Positions 27,513-34,839 of a stretch of DNA of 64,000 bases are shown here, in pieces. The stretch is from assembly GCF_000745775.1 (NCBI RefSeq), contig NZ_JQJY01000001.1:558001-622000 (forward strand). The letters are read 5' to 3'. Every line of letters begins with the position of its first letter. Positions within the stretch are counted from its first letter, which is position 1. A model generated the notes under the pieces. That model did no database searches. It was not told the origin of the DNA and saw only the letters and a program-made list of their open reading frames with translations. Source of the DNA: Flavobacterium sp. ASV13. Lineage in GTDB: Bacteria > Bacteroidota > Bacteroidia > Flavobacteriales > Flavobacteriaceae. The translations under genes and the position numbers were made by a program.

Positions 27513-27807
27513 AATGATTTATAGTTTAAAATTGTTTGTTTAATAATAATGAACTAAAACTTATCTCTTATGGGGTAAAAGTCTGGCTGATATTTCTAGG
27601 AACTTGGCATTTAAAAGGATTTATAACGGAATTTTCATAAATCGGTGTTTACAAAATTTCTTTTAAAAAAGAATCTTTTATTTCATGTAGTAGTCAATTT
27701 CAAAAACAACAACTAATACATTAATTTACAAACAGTTGTGTTTTGAATTTTATCTTAAATAAAGCATAAAATTACGAAGTAAATTCACATAAGAATATAT
27801 TATTTTG

Positions 27808-27829
27808 TTTCATTTTATAACTTGAAACA
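27808..27829. promoter_or_regulatory. Palindrome related to the 21543 operator
   Basis: GTTTCATTTTATAACTTGAA-type inverted repeat with 7-bp matching ends (GTTTCA/TGAAAC). It lies 296 bp upstream of the porin start. It shares centre and ends with 28476-28497 and 21543-21566. Confidence 0.45.
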
Positions 27830-27860
27830 TCTTGAAAAGTATTCTTTATTTTATAAATAT

Positions 27861-27880
27861 GCACTGCAAAGCACTGCAAA
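27861..27880. repeat. Tandem GCACTGCAAA x2
   Basis: Two exact adjacent 10-mers in the 545-bp gap between the porin gene and the small gene at 28058. The gap also holds a palindrome (27808), a stem-loop near 27915-27959 and a terminator (27986). No ORF worth calling was seen. Confidence 0.6.
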
Positions 27881-27985
27881 TACTGGTAATTTTAAAAAGT
27901 AAAGAAAAAAGAGGGCTGTGTCTTTAAAAACATACCTTAAACAATAGTTAAAGACAGCGATTGGTTTTACGTCTTTCATTCAAAA

Positions 27986-28013
27986 AAAACTCATTTCTAA
28001 TGAAATGAGTTTT
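27986..28013 (-). terminator. Terminator of the small hypothetical gene
   Basis: An 11-bp stem (AAAACTCATTT with AAATGAGTTTT) and a 6-base loop, followed by a T-run on the minus strand, 45 bp past the stop at 28058. Confidence 0.8.
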
Positions 28014-28057
28014 TACAACTTACTAATTAAATAAATGAAACAAACTTCTATGAATTT

Positions 28058-28318
28058 TTATTTTTTATCCCATCCATTTCTAATCAAATAAATCAGGATT
28101 TCTTCTTCTAATTCTTTAGCCAAATTTTCAGCTTCAAGTTTGTATTGAAAGTATTTTTCAAATTTCTTCTTGTACTTCTCTGTTTTAAGCATATTGGAAC
28201 AATAGTCATCGCAGATCGTTTTAAAATTATCATCTACCAAATACAAAACCTTTAACGATTCTAAGTATTCTGAAAATTTTAAATTATATAACTCTTTGGG
28301 AACAGACATACTATACAA
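28058..28318 (-). CDS. Small conserved-looking hypothetical protein
   Basis: 86 residues (83 if the in-frame ATG giving MSVPKEL is used). It is highly helical and acidic: 'FSEYLESLKVLYLVDDNFKTICDDYCSNM' then 'KLEAENLAKELEEEILIYLIRNG'. The pattern of a short hydrophobic-acidic helix, 'DDY', basic linker and EEEI helix recurs in many small bacterial proteins whose function I do not know. No signal peptide or membrane helix. It is monocistronic with its own terminator and a palindromic operator candidate 158 bp upstream. Confidence 0.65.
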   Translation of the reverse strand: MYSMSVPKELYNLKFSEYLESLKVLYLVDDNFKTICDDYCSNMLKTEKYKKKFEKYFQYKLEAENLAKELEEEILIYLIRNGWDKK

Positions 28319-28475
28319 TTTATAAAATTAAATGAATTCTGCTTTTTGGAATATTTTGAAAATCAACTTCTTGTATTAGAAACTAAAAAACTGTATTTCA
28401 ACATTATGTATTCTTATCGAAGTATAAAGTTAAGAAGCAATAAAATGTAAAATATCTTTTTTCTACCGTAAGTCT

Positions 28476-28497
28476 GTTTCATATTATAAAATGAAAC
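28476..28497. promoter_or_regulatory. Palindrome GTTTCAT-N8-ATGAAAC
   Basis: 7-bp perfect ends around an AT centre (ATTATAAA), 158 bp upstream of the 86-residue protein gene. Same design as 27808 and 21543. Confidence 0.45.
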
Positions 28498-28772
28498 CTA
28501 AAGTTTTTTAACAGCTTAAAATGCATCATTTCTATTAAAAGAAACTTTTAGTGTGAAAAATTTAACAATCACAAGCTGGTAGCTGTTTTTCAGTCCATAA
28601 TGAAGTATCTATTGATGATAATTGAACATCGTAATTATATTTTGGCCTTAAAATATATTTTTTAGAATTGTACGAATTACTTTTCGCAATTGTTCCATTT
28701 CAGAAAGCAAAATGCAACGTTGACCTTCCGAATCTTAAAAATTAATCTTCCTTCTTTACTCATCAAATAAAA

Positions 28773-28810
28773 AAAGACGAATAATATCACTGTTGATACC
28801 ATTCGTCTTT
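28773..28810 (-). terminator. Terminator of the metNIQ operon
   Basis: A 10-bp stem AAAGACGAAT/ATTCGTCTTT with an 18-base loop, followed on the minus strand by a T-run, 24 bp after the metQ stop. Confidence 0.8.
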
Positions 28811-28833
28811 CTTTTATTTAGCAATTTAATTTA

Positions 28834-29652
28834 TTACCAGCCTTTTACTGCACCGCCTTTAAATTCTCTTTCAGCTGCCTTTTCAACTTCCGGAGATTGA
28901 AAAGCCTGTAAAAACTGTTTTACTTTCTCCTCATTTTTATTGTCTTCACGACTAACCACCAAATTCACATAAGGTGATTCTTTATCTTCAACAAATAAAG
29001 CATCACGTGAAGGAACCAATCCTGCCTGAGAAGCAAACGTATTGTTGATAATCGCAATTGAAACATTTGCATCATCTAAAGCTCTTGGTAATTGTGGCGC
29101 TTCTAATTCTAATATTTTTAGATTCTTAGGATTACTTATAATGTCTGTTACTTTTGGCAATAAACCTACGCCATCTTTCAATTTCAATAAACCATTTTTC
29201 TGCAAAAGCAATAATGAACGTCCTCCGTTTGTTGGATCATTCGGGATAATAATTGTGCTTTCGTTTTTCAATTCTGAAAGGTTTTTTATTTTTTTCGAAT
29301 AAGCCGCGATTGGGTAAACAAATGTTTTTCCGATGATTGCTAATTTATAACCACGCTGTTTAGATTGTTCGTCCATGTATGGCTTGTGCTGAAAAGCATT
29401 TGCATCGATATCACCTTGGCTTAAAGCTTCATTTGGAATTACATAATCGTTAAAAGAAACCAATTCTACTTCTAATCCGAATTTTTCTTTTGCTACTTTT
29501 TTAGCAGCTTCAGCCACTTTCAATTCTGGTCCGGCAGCAACTCCAACCTTAATAAAATGTGGATCATTCTTTTTATCATTTCCACAATTTGATAAAACAA
29601 GTGCCAAAGCCAAAACTCCAGCCGTTCTTAAAATATTTAATTTATTTTTCAT
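28834..29652 (-). CDS. metQ: Methionine ABC transporter substrate-binding lipoprotein
   Basis: 272 residues. Lipobox 'LVLSNC' places the lipid on Cys23. The mature protein is a NlpA/MetQ fold: 'IKVGVAAGPELKVAEAAKKVAKEK', 'NDYVIPNEALSQGDIDANAFQHKPYM' and 'AIINNTFASQAGL', all typical MetQ segments around the ligand site. It would bind D/L-methionine in the periplasm and hand it to MetI. It is the third gene after metN and metI. A 69-bp spacer to metI holds two kinds of 7-bp repeats. Confidence 0.95.
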   Translation of the reverse strand: MKNKLNILRTAGVLALALVLSNCGNDKKNDPHFIKVGVAAGPELKVAEAAKKVAKEKFGLEVELVSFNDYVIPNEALSQGDIDANAFQHKPYMDEQSKQRGYKLAIIGKTFVYPIAAYSKKIKNLSELKNESTIIIPNDPTNGGRSLLLLQKNGLLKLKDGVGLLPKVTDIISNPKNLKILELEAPQLPRALDDANVSIAIINNTFASQAGLVPSRDALFVEDKESPYVNLVVSREDNKNEEKVKQFLQAFQSPEVEKAAEREFKGGAVKGW

Positions 29653-29678
29653 TTCTATATTAATTTTTAATGTTCTGT

Positions 29679-29717
29679 TTCAAGTTTCAAGTTTCAAGTT
29701 CTAACTCATAACTCATA
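29679..29717. repeat. Heptamer array between metI and metQ
   Basis: Three copies of TTCAAGT (29679-29699) followed by two copies of ACTCATA (29704-29717). It fills most of the metI-metQ spacer inside a transcribed operon. Confidence 0.9.
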
Positions 29718-29721
29718 ATTC

Positions 29722-30375
29722 CTATCGGTGATCAAATCGTTTTGATAATCTATCTCCGGCAAACTGGATCAGGAATACCAAAATCACAAGTAAACCCAAA
29801 ACCGAATTCATCGTTACCGCATCATAACCAATATATCCGTATTGGTAACCTACTTGTCCTAATCCACCAGCGCCAACAGCTCCACCCATTGCAGAATAAC
29901 CTACAAGTGTAATTAAGGTAATGGAAGCCGCATTGATTAAAGAAGGCAAAGCTTCCGGAAGCAAAACTTTATAAACAATTTGAAACGGAGTTGCGCCCAA
30001 AGCTCTTGCAGCTTCAATCAATCCCGAAGGAAGACTTAACAAACTGTTTTCGACCAAACGAGCAATAAACGGCGCTGCGCCAATGCTCAACGGAACCAAA
30101 GCCGCACTAACACCAATTGAAGTTCCAACAATAGCGCGCGTAAACGGAATCATCCAAACGATTAAAATGATGAACGGAATGGAACGAAAAATATTCACCA
30201 AAACCGATAAAGTTCTGTTTAAAACAGGCTGTTCTAAAATTTGATTTTTACGCGTCAGGAAAAGTAAAATTCCTGTTGGAAGCCCCAATAAAAAGCCAAA
30301 AAAGCCTGACACAAAAGTCATAACTATGGTTTCCCACGTTCCTTTTACTAATAAATCTATAATTGAATCAGACAT
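29722..30375 (-). CDS. metI: Methionine ABC transporter permease
   Basis: 217 residues with five helices and the ABC permease EAA loop '[28 protein letters not shown]'. The glycine-rich '[15 protein letters not shown]' near residue 160 is characteristic of MetI. It overlaps the metN stop by 8 bp, so translation is coupled. It forms the inner-membrane channel of the MetNIQ importer. Confidence 0.95.
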   Translation of the reverse strand: MSDSIIDLLVKGTWETIVMTFVSGFFGFLLGLPTGILLFLTRKNQILEQPVLNRTLSVLVNIFRSIPFIILIVWMIPFTRAIVGTSIGVSAALVPLSIGAAPFIARLVENSLLSLPSGLIEAARALGATPFQIVYKVLLPEALPSLINAASITLITLVGYSAMGGAVGAGGLGQVGYQYGYIGYDAVTMNSVLGLLVILVFLIQFAGDRLSKRFDHR

Positions 30376-31399
30376 AACCTAGAATTTCTGTTTTAATGTG
30401 TTTTGAATTAAAATATTGAATCGCAGCATTGTAATTTTCGCGTTTTCCTGAAAGTTCAATCAGCATAACACCAAAATTTACTTCGCCAGCCTGATCCATT
30501 TGTGCGCTTACAATTTTGAAATCAGTATCAAAAAGTCTTGAAACTTCTGAAATAACAGGTTCGTTAACTGATTTTCCTGTCATTTCTAATTTTAATAATG
30601 GATTAAGATTTCCATTATCTTCTTTTTGCAATTTTTCCTGATACACTGACGGAACTTCAATATGTAAAGAAGAAGAAATAAATTCTCTGGTTAATTCTTG
30701 TTTTGGATCAGCGAAAATTTCTCCGACACTTCCCTGTTCTATTAGCTTTCCGTGACTGATAACGGCGACTTCATCACAAATCGATTTTACGACTTCCATT
30801 TGGTGCGTAATAAGCAAAACTGTGATGTTCAAACGTTTATTGATATCTTTCAATAAATTCAAAATTGAACGTGTAGTTGCAGGATCCAAAGCACTTGTTG
30901 CTTCATCACACAATAATACTTTTGGATTATTAGCTAAAGTCCTCGCAATCGCCACTCTTTGTTTTTGTCCACCAGAAAGACTTGCTGGATAATCGTTTGC
31001 TTTTTCAGCCAAACCTACTAATTGCAATAATTCTAAAACACGTGTTTTTATTTCGCTTTTTGAAGTTCCGGCCAATTCTAACGGAAAAGCAACATTTTCG
31101 AAAACGGTTCTTGAAGAAAGCAAATTGAAATGCTGAAAAATCATCCCGATTTGTCTTCTTTCGATTGCTAACTCTCGGTTTGAAAGTTGCATCAACGCTT
31201 TTCCATCCACAATAATTTCACCCGAAGTTGGTCTTTCCAACAAATTCACACATCGGATCAAAGTACTTTTTCCAGCACCCGAAGTTCCGATAACACCAAA
31301 AATTTTCCCCTGCGGAACTCTCAACGAGACATCAGACAAAGCAGTCACAACTCTGTCTTTCTGATGAAAAGTTTTGGTTACATTTTTTAATTCAATCAT
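30368..31399 (-). CDS. metN: Methionine ABC transporter ATPase
   Basis: 343 residues. Walker A '[11 protein letters not shown]', signature '[15 protein letters not shown]', Walker B '[12 protein letters not shown]' and H-loop 'LITHQMEV' are all canonical. Residues about 265-343 form the NIL domain that binds methionine and inhibits transport. It opens the metNIQ operon. The 258-bp region upstream holds a Met/Cys-rich leader ORF and a strong hairpin, so expression is likely attenuated in response to sulfur amino-acid supply. Confidence 0.96.
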   Translation of the reverse strand: MIELKNVTKTFHQKDRVVTALSDVSLRVPQGKIFGVIGTSGAGKSTLIRCVNLLERPTSGEIIVDGKALMQLSNRELAIERRQIGMIFQHFNLLSSRTVFENVAFPLELAGTSKSEIKTRVLELLQLVGLAEKANDYPASLSGGQKQRVAIARTLANNPKVLLCDEATSALDPATTRSILNLLKDINKRLNITVLLITHQMEVVKSICDEVAVISHGKLIEQGSVGEIFADPKQELTREFISSSLHIEVPSVYQEKLQKEDNGNLNPLLKLEMTGKSVNEPVISEVSRLFDTDFKIVSAQMDQAGEVNFGVMLIELSGKRENYNAAIQYFNSKHIKTEILGYV

Positions 31400-31420
31400 T
31401 TTTCAATCAAGGTTAAAAAC

Positions 31421-31455
31421 AAAAAAGCCTTTCAAATATTCGTGAAAGGCTTTTT
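31421..31455 (-). terminator. Hairpin with U-run between leader peptide and metN (candidate attenuator)
   Basis: Stem AAAAAAGCCTTTC (31421-31433) pairs with GAAAGGCTTTTT (31444-31455) over a 10-base loop. On the minus strand the 3' arm is followed by T-rich sequence. It lies 19 bp after the leader stop and 22 bp before metN. Because it stands inside the path to metN, it must be bypassed for expression, unless the real metN promoter lies within it. Confidence 0.8.
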
Positions 31456-31473
31456 GAAATAAATAATATCATT

Positions 31474-31548
31474 TTATATAGAAGCCAGCTCAATGAATCG
31501 CATTACAATAATACAGCACATCATATTGCTGTTATAATAATTCTTCAT
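31474..31548 (-). CDS. Met/Cys-rich leader peptide of metNIQ
   Basis: A short ORF of 24 codons from the ATG at 31546-31548, or 31 from the ATG at 31567-31569. The peptide contains the tract 'NSNMMCCIIVMRF', with adjacent Met-Met and Cys-Cys codons and a further Met. Over those codons the RNA can form a hairpin with the arms ACAGCA/TGCTGT. A terminator-like hairpin follows before metN. This is the classic layout of transcription attenuation by ribosome stalling at scarce amino acids. The shorter start is favoured because a promoter -7 box lies at 31578-31585. Confidence 0.65.
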   Translation of the reverse strand: MKNYYNSNMMCCIIVMRFIELASI

Positions 31549-31577
31549 ATTCTGGTCATTTTTTCTCATTGCGATTG

Positions 31578-31611
31578 CAAATTTAAGTAGTAATTTCCAA
31601 TTTTAGCACAA
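31578..31611 (-). promoter_or_regulatory. Bacteroidota-type promoter for the leader/metNIQ transcript
   Basis: The minus strand reads TTG, 23 nt, TAAATTTG. This matches the TTG/TAnnTTTG consensus and would start transcription just upstream of the leader ORF. Confidence 0.6.
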
Positions 31612-31657
31612 AAATCATTAAAACTTTTATTACCCTATCAAAATAATAGATTATTTT

Positions 31658-33142
31658 TTATTGCAATCTAAACCAATCGTTCACTTCTCTCGAAATGGTG
31701 TCTTTTATTTCAGGATTTTCAAATTCATTTGTTGCAGGATTATAGACGTAATCTTTCTGCCATTCTTTATAATACAAAGCCACTTGCTTAATCGCATTAC
31801 AAATAAATAAAAGCTCTTCATCTGTAGTAATTGGATGCAATGACAAACGTACCCAACCTGGTTTACTGGTTTGATTTTTATCCAATAATTCATTGGTAAT
31901 CAAATTAGAACGTTTTTCATCAATATTGAACAGATAATGCGCATAAGTACTAGCGCATGACCAGCCACCGCGAACCTGAATTCCAAAACGATCATTTAAA
32001 AGTCTTACGATTAAATTGTAATGAATATCTTCAATCACGAAAGAAACACAACCAATTCGTTTGCTTTTTAAGTCTCCTAAAATAGACAAGCCTTGTATTT
32101 TTTGAAGTTTCGAAAAACAAAGATCCAAAAGCTCTTTCTCTCTTTTTGCAATCTGCTCCACTCCCATTTTTTCTTTTAATTCTATTGCCAAAGCAGTTCG
32201 AATCACTTGTAAAAATCCCGGAGTTCCGCCGTCTTCTCTTACCTCAATTATGTCACTATATGAATATTTCCCTAACGGATTTGTCCATTTTACATTCCCT
32301 CCGCCCGGATTATCAGGAAAATCAGATTGGTACAATTTTTCATTAAAAACCAAAATACCGCAAGTTCCTGGTCCGCCCAAAAATTTGTGAGGCGAAAAGA
32401 AAATAGCATCTAATTGTTGTTCCGGATCTTTTGGATGCATATCAATTTTGACATAAGGCGCCGAAGCTGCAAAATCTACAAAACACAATCCACCGTTTTG
32501 ATGCATGATTTTGGCTAATTCATAATACGGCGTAATAATTCCAGTAACGTTTGAGCAAGCCGTAAAAGAACCGATTTTTACACTTCTGTCAGCGTATTTT
32601 TTTATTTCTGAAGAAAGAATTGCCGGATCGACCAAGTTATTTTCATCCGGAGGCAGAATTACAACATCGGCATTGCTTTCATACCACGAAACCTGATTTG
32701 AATGATGCTCCATGTGTGTGATAAAAACTACTGGTTTATCATTTGCATTTTCTTTTTGATGATTCTTTCTCAAGCCAATAATGCGCTGTAATTTCGACAA
32801 AGCAGCCGTCATTCCGGTTCCGGTTGTAACTAAAACATCAGATTCGTTTGCATTAACCGACTTTTTAATAATGTCTCTTGCTCGTTGATAAGCATAAGTC
32901 GAAGCTTTTCCGGTTTGACTTGAAAACGAATGCGTATTGGCAATCATCGGACCAACTTTATTGAGCATAATATCTTCAATCGGGACGTATAATCTTCCGC
33001 TGGCAACCCAATCTGCATAAAGCAAATTTTGTTCTCCGTAAACCGATTCAAAAATATGATCAATTCCTAATGTGTTTTCTCTAAACTTATTAAAGTAACA
33101 CTCAGACTCTGTTGGTTTTGTTGTTGGCTCAATAGCATTCAT
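31658..33142 (-). CDS. Class V PLP-dependent aminotransferase / cysteine-desulfurase-like enzyme
   Basis: 494 residues. PLP fold type I, class V: the Schiff-base Lys is in 'FFSPHKFLGGPG', with 'VDFAASAPY' giving the Asp that contacts PLP nitrogen and 'THMEHHSNQVSW' near the cofactor. A C-terminal small domain contains 'RGGWSCASTYAHYLF'; its Cys could be the sulfur-acceptor residue of desulfurases. It is longer than SufS (about 406). It lies 42 bp after the TlpA-like gene and downstream of a SAM-I riboswitch, so a sulfur-related reaction is likely. The exact substrate is unknown. Confidence 0.8.
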   Translation of the reverse strand: MNAIEPTTKPTESECYFNKFRENTLGIDHIFESVYGEQNLLYADWVASGRLYVPIEDIMLNKVGPMIANTHSFSSQTGKASTYAYQRARDIIKKSVNANESDVLVTTGTGMTAALSKLQRIIGLRKNHQKENANDKPVVFITHMEHHSNQVSWYESNADVVILPPDENNLVDPAILSSEIKKYADRSVKIGSFTACSNVTGIITPYYELAKIMHQNGGLCFVDFAASAPYVKIDMHPKDPEQQLDAIFFSPHKFLGGPGTCGILVFNEKLYQSDFPDNPGGGNVKWTNPLGKYSYSDIIEVREDGGTPGFLQVIRTALAIELKEKMGVEQIAKREKELLDLCFSKLQKIQGLSILGDLKSKRIGCVSFVIEDIHYNLIVRLLNDRFGIQVRGGWSCASTYAHYLFNIDEKRSNLITNELLDKNQTSKPGWVRLSLHPITTDEELLFICNAIKQVALYYKEWQKDYVYNPATNEFENPEIKDTISREVNDWFRLQ

Positions 33143-33184
33143 TTCCCTATCATTTTTAAATTAACAAATTGTATTATCGATTGA

Positions 33185-34183
33185 TTAGTTGTTGCTGACT
33201 TTTTTATCTAAAAGCGATTTCAAAGTCGATTGCAACTCTTCTCCATGAAGATTTTTAGCTATAATAGTTCCTTTAGAATCCACTAAATAATTCGCCGGAA
33301 TTGCTCTTACGCCATATAATTTTGCAACTGCACTGTTCCAGAAAAGCAAATCAGAAACGTGCGTCCATGTTAGTTTATCATCCTGAATTCCTTTAATCCA
33401 GTTTTCTTTCTTTTTGTCTAAAGAAACAGCGATTATATTAAATCCTTTATCGTGGAATTCTTTGTAAGCTGCCACAATATTTGGATTTTCTCTTCGGCAT
33501 GGACCACACCATGATGCCCAAAAATCCACTAAAGTGTAACCCTTCAGGTTTTCAGAAAAATGAACCGGTTTTCCTTCTGTATCATTAGCTGTAAAATCTG
33601 GTGCTTTTTTTCCAACCGCTAATCCGTCTAATACAATAGCCAAATCTTTTAGTTCTTTCACGTAAGTGATATTCTGAAGGCTTTTATCTAACAAAGCAAT
33701 ATTTTGTGTGATTTGCTCTGGAGTAAGTCGATATGACCAGTTTCTATACAAAACATAAGCTGAAACAATAGATTTCGGATTTTCTGTAATGAATTTGCTG
33801 ATTTCTACATCTTTTGATTTTTTATACGTTTCAAACAAATCTTGTGCAGCAGAACCTTCAACAACTGAATTTGTATAATATTTTTTCGGACTTAATTTAA
33901 CTGTAATTGGCCCTTTTTCAAGAAAAACATACAATGGAGAATCTGCAGTATTTACACTTAAACCGTATAATTCTGGCGTTTTTACTTTTGTTTTAAAACT
34001 GAAATTCCCATCCTTCACTTTTACCGAATCAATTGTGGTAAACATTTTATTATGAAACTTTTGCAAATACACATATTGCGCAACAGTATCGACAACCGTC
34101 CCTTTTAATTGCAAATTATTTTCTTGCGCCTGAATTTGGATTGTTCCAAAAAATAAAGCAAAACCTAATAGTATTTTTTTCAT
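33185..34183 (-). CDS. DUF4369/TlpA-type thiol-disulfide protein
   Basis: 332 residues from the ATG at 34181-34183, chosen because a clear signal peptide (MKKILLGFALFFG...IQAQ) starts there. An N-terminal DUF4369-like beta domain (about 25-115) and a helical middle are followed by an AhpC/TlpA thioredoxin domain with active site 'WASWCGPCRRENP' and cis-Pro loop 'RAIPANYLVD'. It would be a periplasmic thiol-disulfide reductant. It is the first full-length gene downstream of the SAM-I riboswitch and is probably cotranscribed with the class V enzyme. Confidence 0.88.
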   Translation of the reverse strand: MKKILLGFALFFGTIQIQAQENNLQLKGTVVDTVAQYVYLQKFHNKMFTTIDSVKVKDGNFSFKTKVKTPELYGLSVNTADSPLYVFLEKGPITVKLSPKKYYTNSVVEGSAAQDLFETYKKSKDVEISKFITENPKSIVSAYVLYRNWSYRLTPEQITQNIALLDKSLQNITYVKELKDLAIVLDGLAVGKKAPDFTANDTEGKPVHFSENLKGYTLVDFWASWCGPCRRENPNIVAAYKEFHDKGFNIIAVSLDKKKENWIKGIQDDKLTWTHVSDLLFWNSAVAKLYGVRAIPANYLVDSKGTIIAKNLHGEELQSTLKSLLDKKVSNN

Positions 34184-34312
34184 TTGTTTTTGATTTTTAG
34201 TGATTAATACGTTTATATGATTTTTAAATTGTGTTTTTAAATTGAACAAAAGAATTCCTGTACCAATCCTGAAAGACTTGGCAAATTTTGTTTTAAAAGA
34301 AAAATGAAAAAC

Positions 34313-34411
34313 CTAAAATCTTCGCATTCGGAAAACTTCAATATTATTTTCTTGAATAAACAAATTGAAACGATCAGAATCGGCGTGTAATAGAACTGAC
34401 TTGGTTTTCAT
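34313..34411 (-). CDS. Short ORF (32 aa) directly after the SAM-I riboswitch
   Basis: ATG at 34409-34411; it encodes a peptide beginning MKTKSVLLHADSDRF and ending 'EVFRMRRF', then TAG. It starts 60 bp past the aptamer and ends 129 bp before the TlpA-like gene. The composition is protein-like (not poly-Lys/Phe as in random AT-rich ORFs). It may be the immediate regulated target or a leader peptide. No homology search was possible. Confidence 0.45.
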   Translation of the reverse strand: MKTKSVLLHADSDRFNLFIQENNIEVFRMRRF

Positions 34412-34470
34412 TTTTTTTTAAATAAATTTTAATACTGATGATCTCATTCAGATTTGTTTTAGAAATCTTT

Positions 34471-34568
34471 CTTATCTGTCCCGCAAGGCGGGAAGGATTT
34501 AGCACCTTGTTTAGCAACAGGTTGCTAAGACTTCACAGGGCCTACTCCCTCAGTCTTTCTGGATAAGT
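34471..34568 (-). ncRNA. SAM-I (S-box) riboswitch aptamer
   Basis: Read on the minus strand. P1 is CTTATC/GATAAG at the two ends. P2 is AAGACT/AGTCTT around the conserved GAGGGAGTAGGCCC core. The kink and junction read GTGAAG and TTAGCAACC, followed by the P3 strands and AAGGTGCTAAATCC. P4 is the strong hairpin CCCGCCTTGCGGG. These elements in this order are diagnostic of the SAM-I riboswitch. No obvious terminator follows the aptamer, so control may be translational or act on the short ORF downstream. Confidence 0.93.
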
Positions 34569-34593
34569 ATCATTACAGAAATATTCTGCGTTA

Positions 34594-34625
34594 CAAATAT
34601 ATATTAATTCTACCGAACTAGTCAA
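34594..34625 (-). promoter_or_regulatory. Promoter of the riboswitch transcript
   Basis: The minus strand reads TTG, 21 nt, TATATTTG, an exact match to the Bacteroidota consensus, 26 bp upstream of the aptamer P1. Confidence 0.75.
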
Positions 34626-34779
34626 GTTTAAAATTACTTTTTTTGAGTTTTATTTTAAATTAAGCAATCTCAACTCAATAATAAACTCAAAAACAATGAT
34701 TTATAAAACATAAAAATTAGCTTATTATCGATCAAATTAAGTCTATTTTAGTTTTTATATTTCAAAAAAGACATAAAAA

Positions 34780-34805
34780 AACTCATTCCGCTTCTGAAAT
34801 GAGTT
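34780..34805 (-). terminator. Terminator of the redox operon (nitronate monooxygenase end)
   Basis: Stem AACTCATT/AATGAGTT with a 10-base loop, followed on the minus strand by a T-rich run, 35 bp beyond the stop at 34840. Confidence 0.75.
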
Positions 34806-34839
34806 CATTATTATCTTAAAAAGTGGCGCAAATACATTA

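Larger units (their letters stand above)
28319..28833 (-). other. 515-bp gap with palindrome and a possible gene remnant
   Basis: Contains the operator-like palindrome at 28476 and the metQ terminator at 28773. Between them, on the minus strand, an open stretch ends at a TAA at 28562-28564 and closes with 'QLPACDC'. A second overlapping frame just upstream reads 'GQRCILLSEMEQLRK' before a stop. The two frames could be halves of a decayed gene joined by a frameshift, but each is short enough to arise by chance. Confidence 0.3.

Noticed and set aside
34471..34568. Terminator or repeat interpretation of the TCCCGCAAGGCGGGA hairpin
   Set aside because: This hairpin is the P4 stem of a complete SAM-I riboswitch with the conserved core around it.
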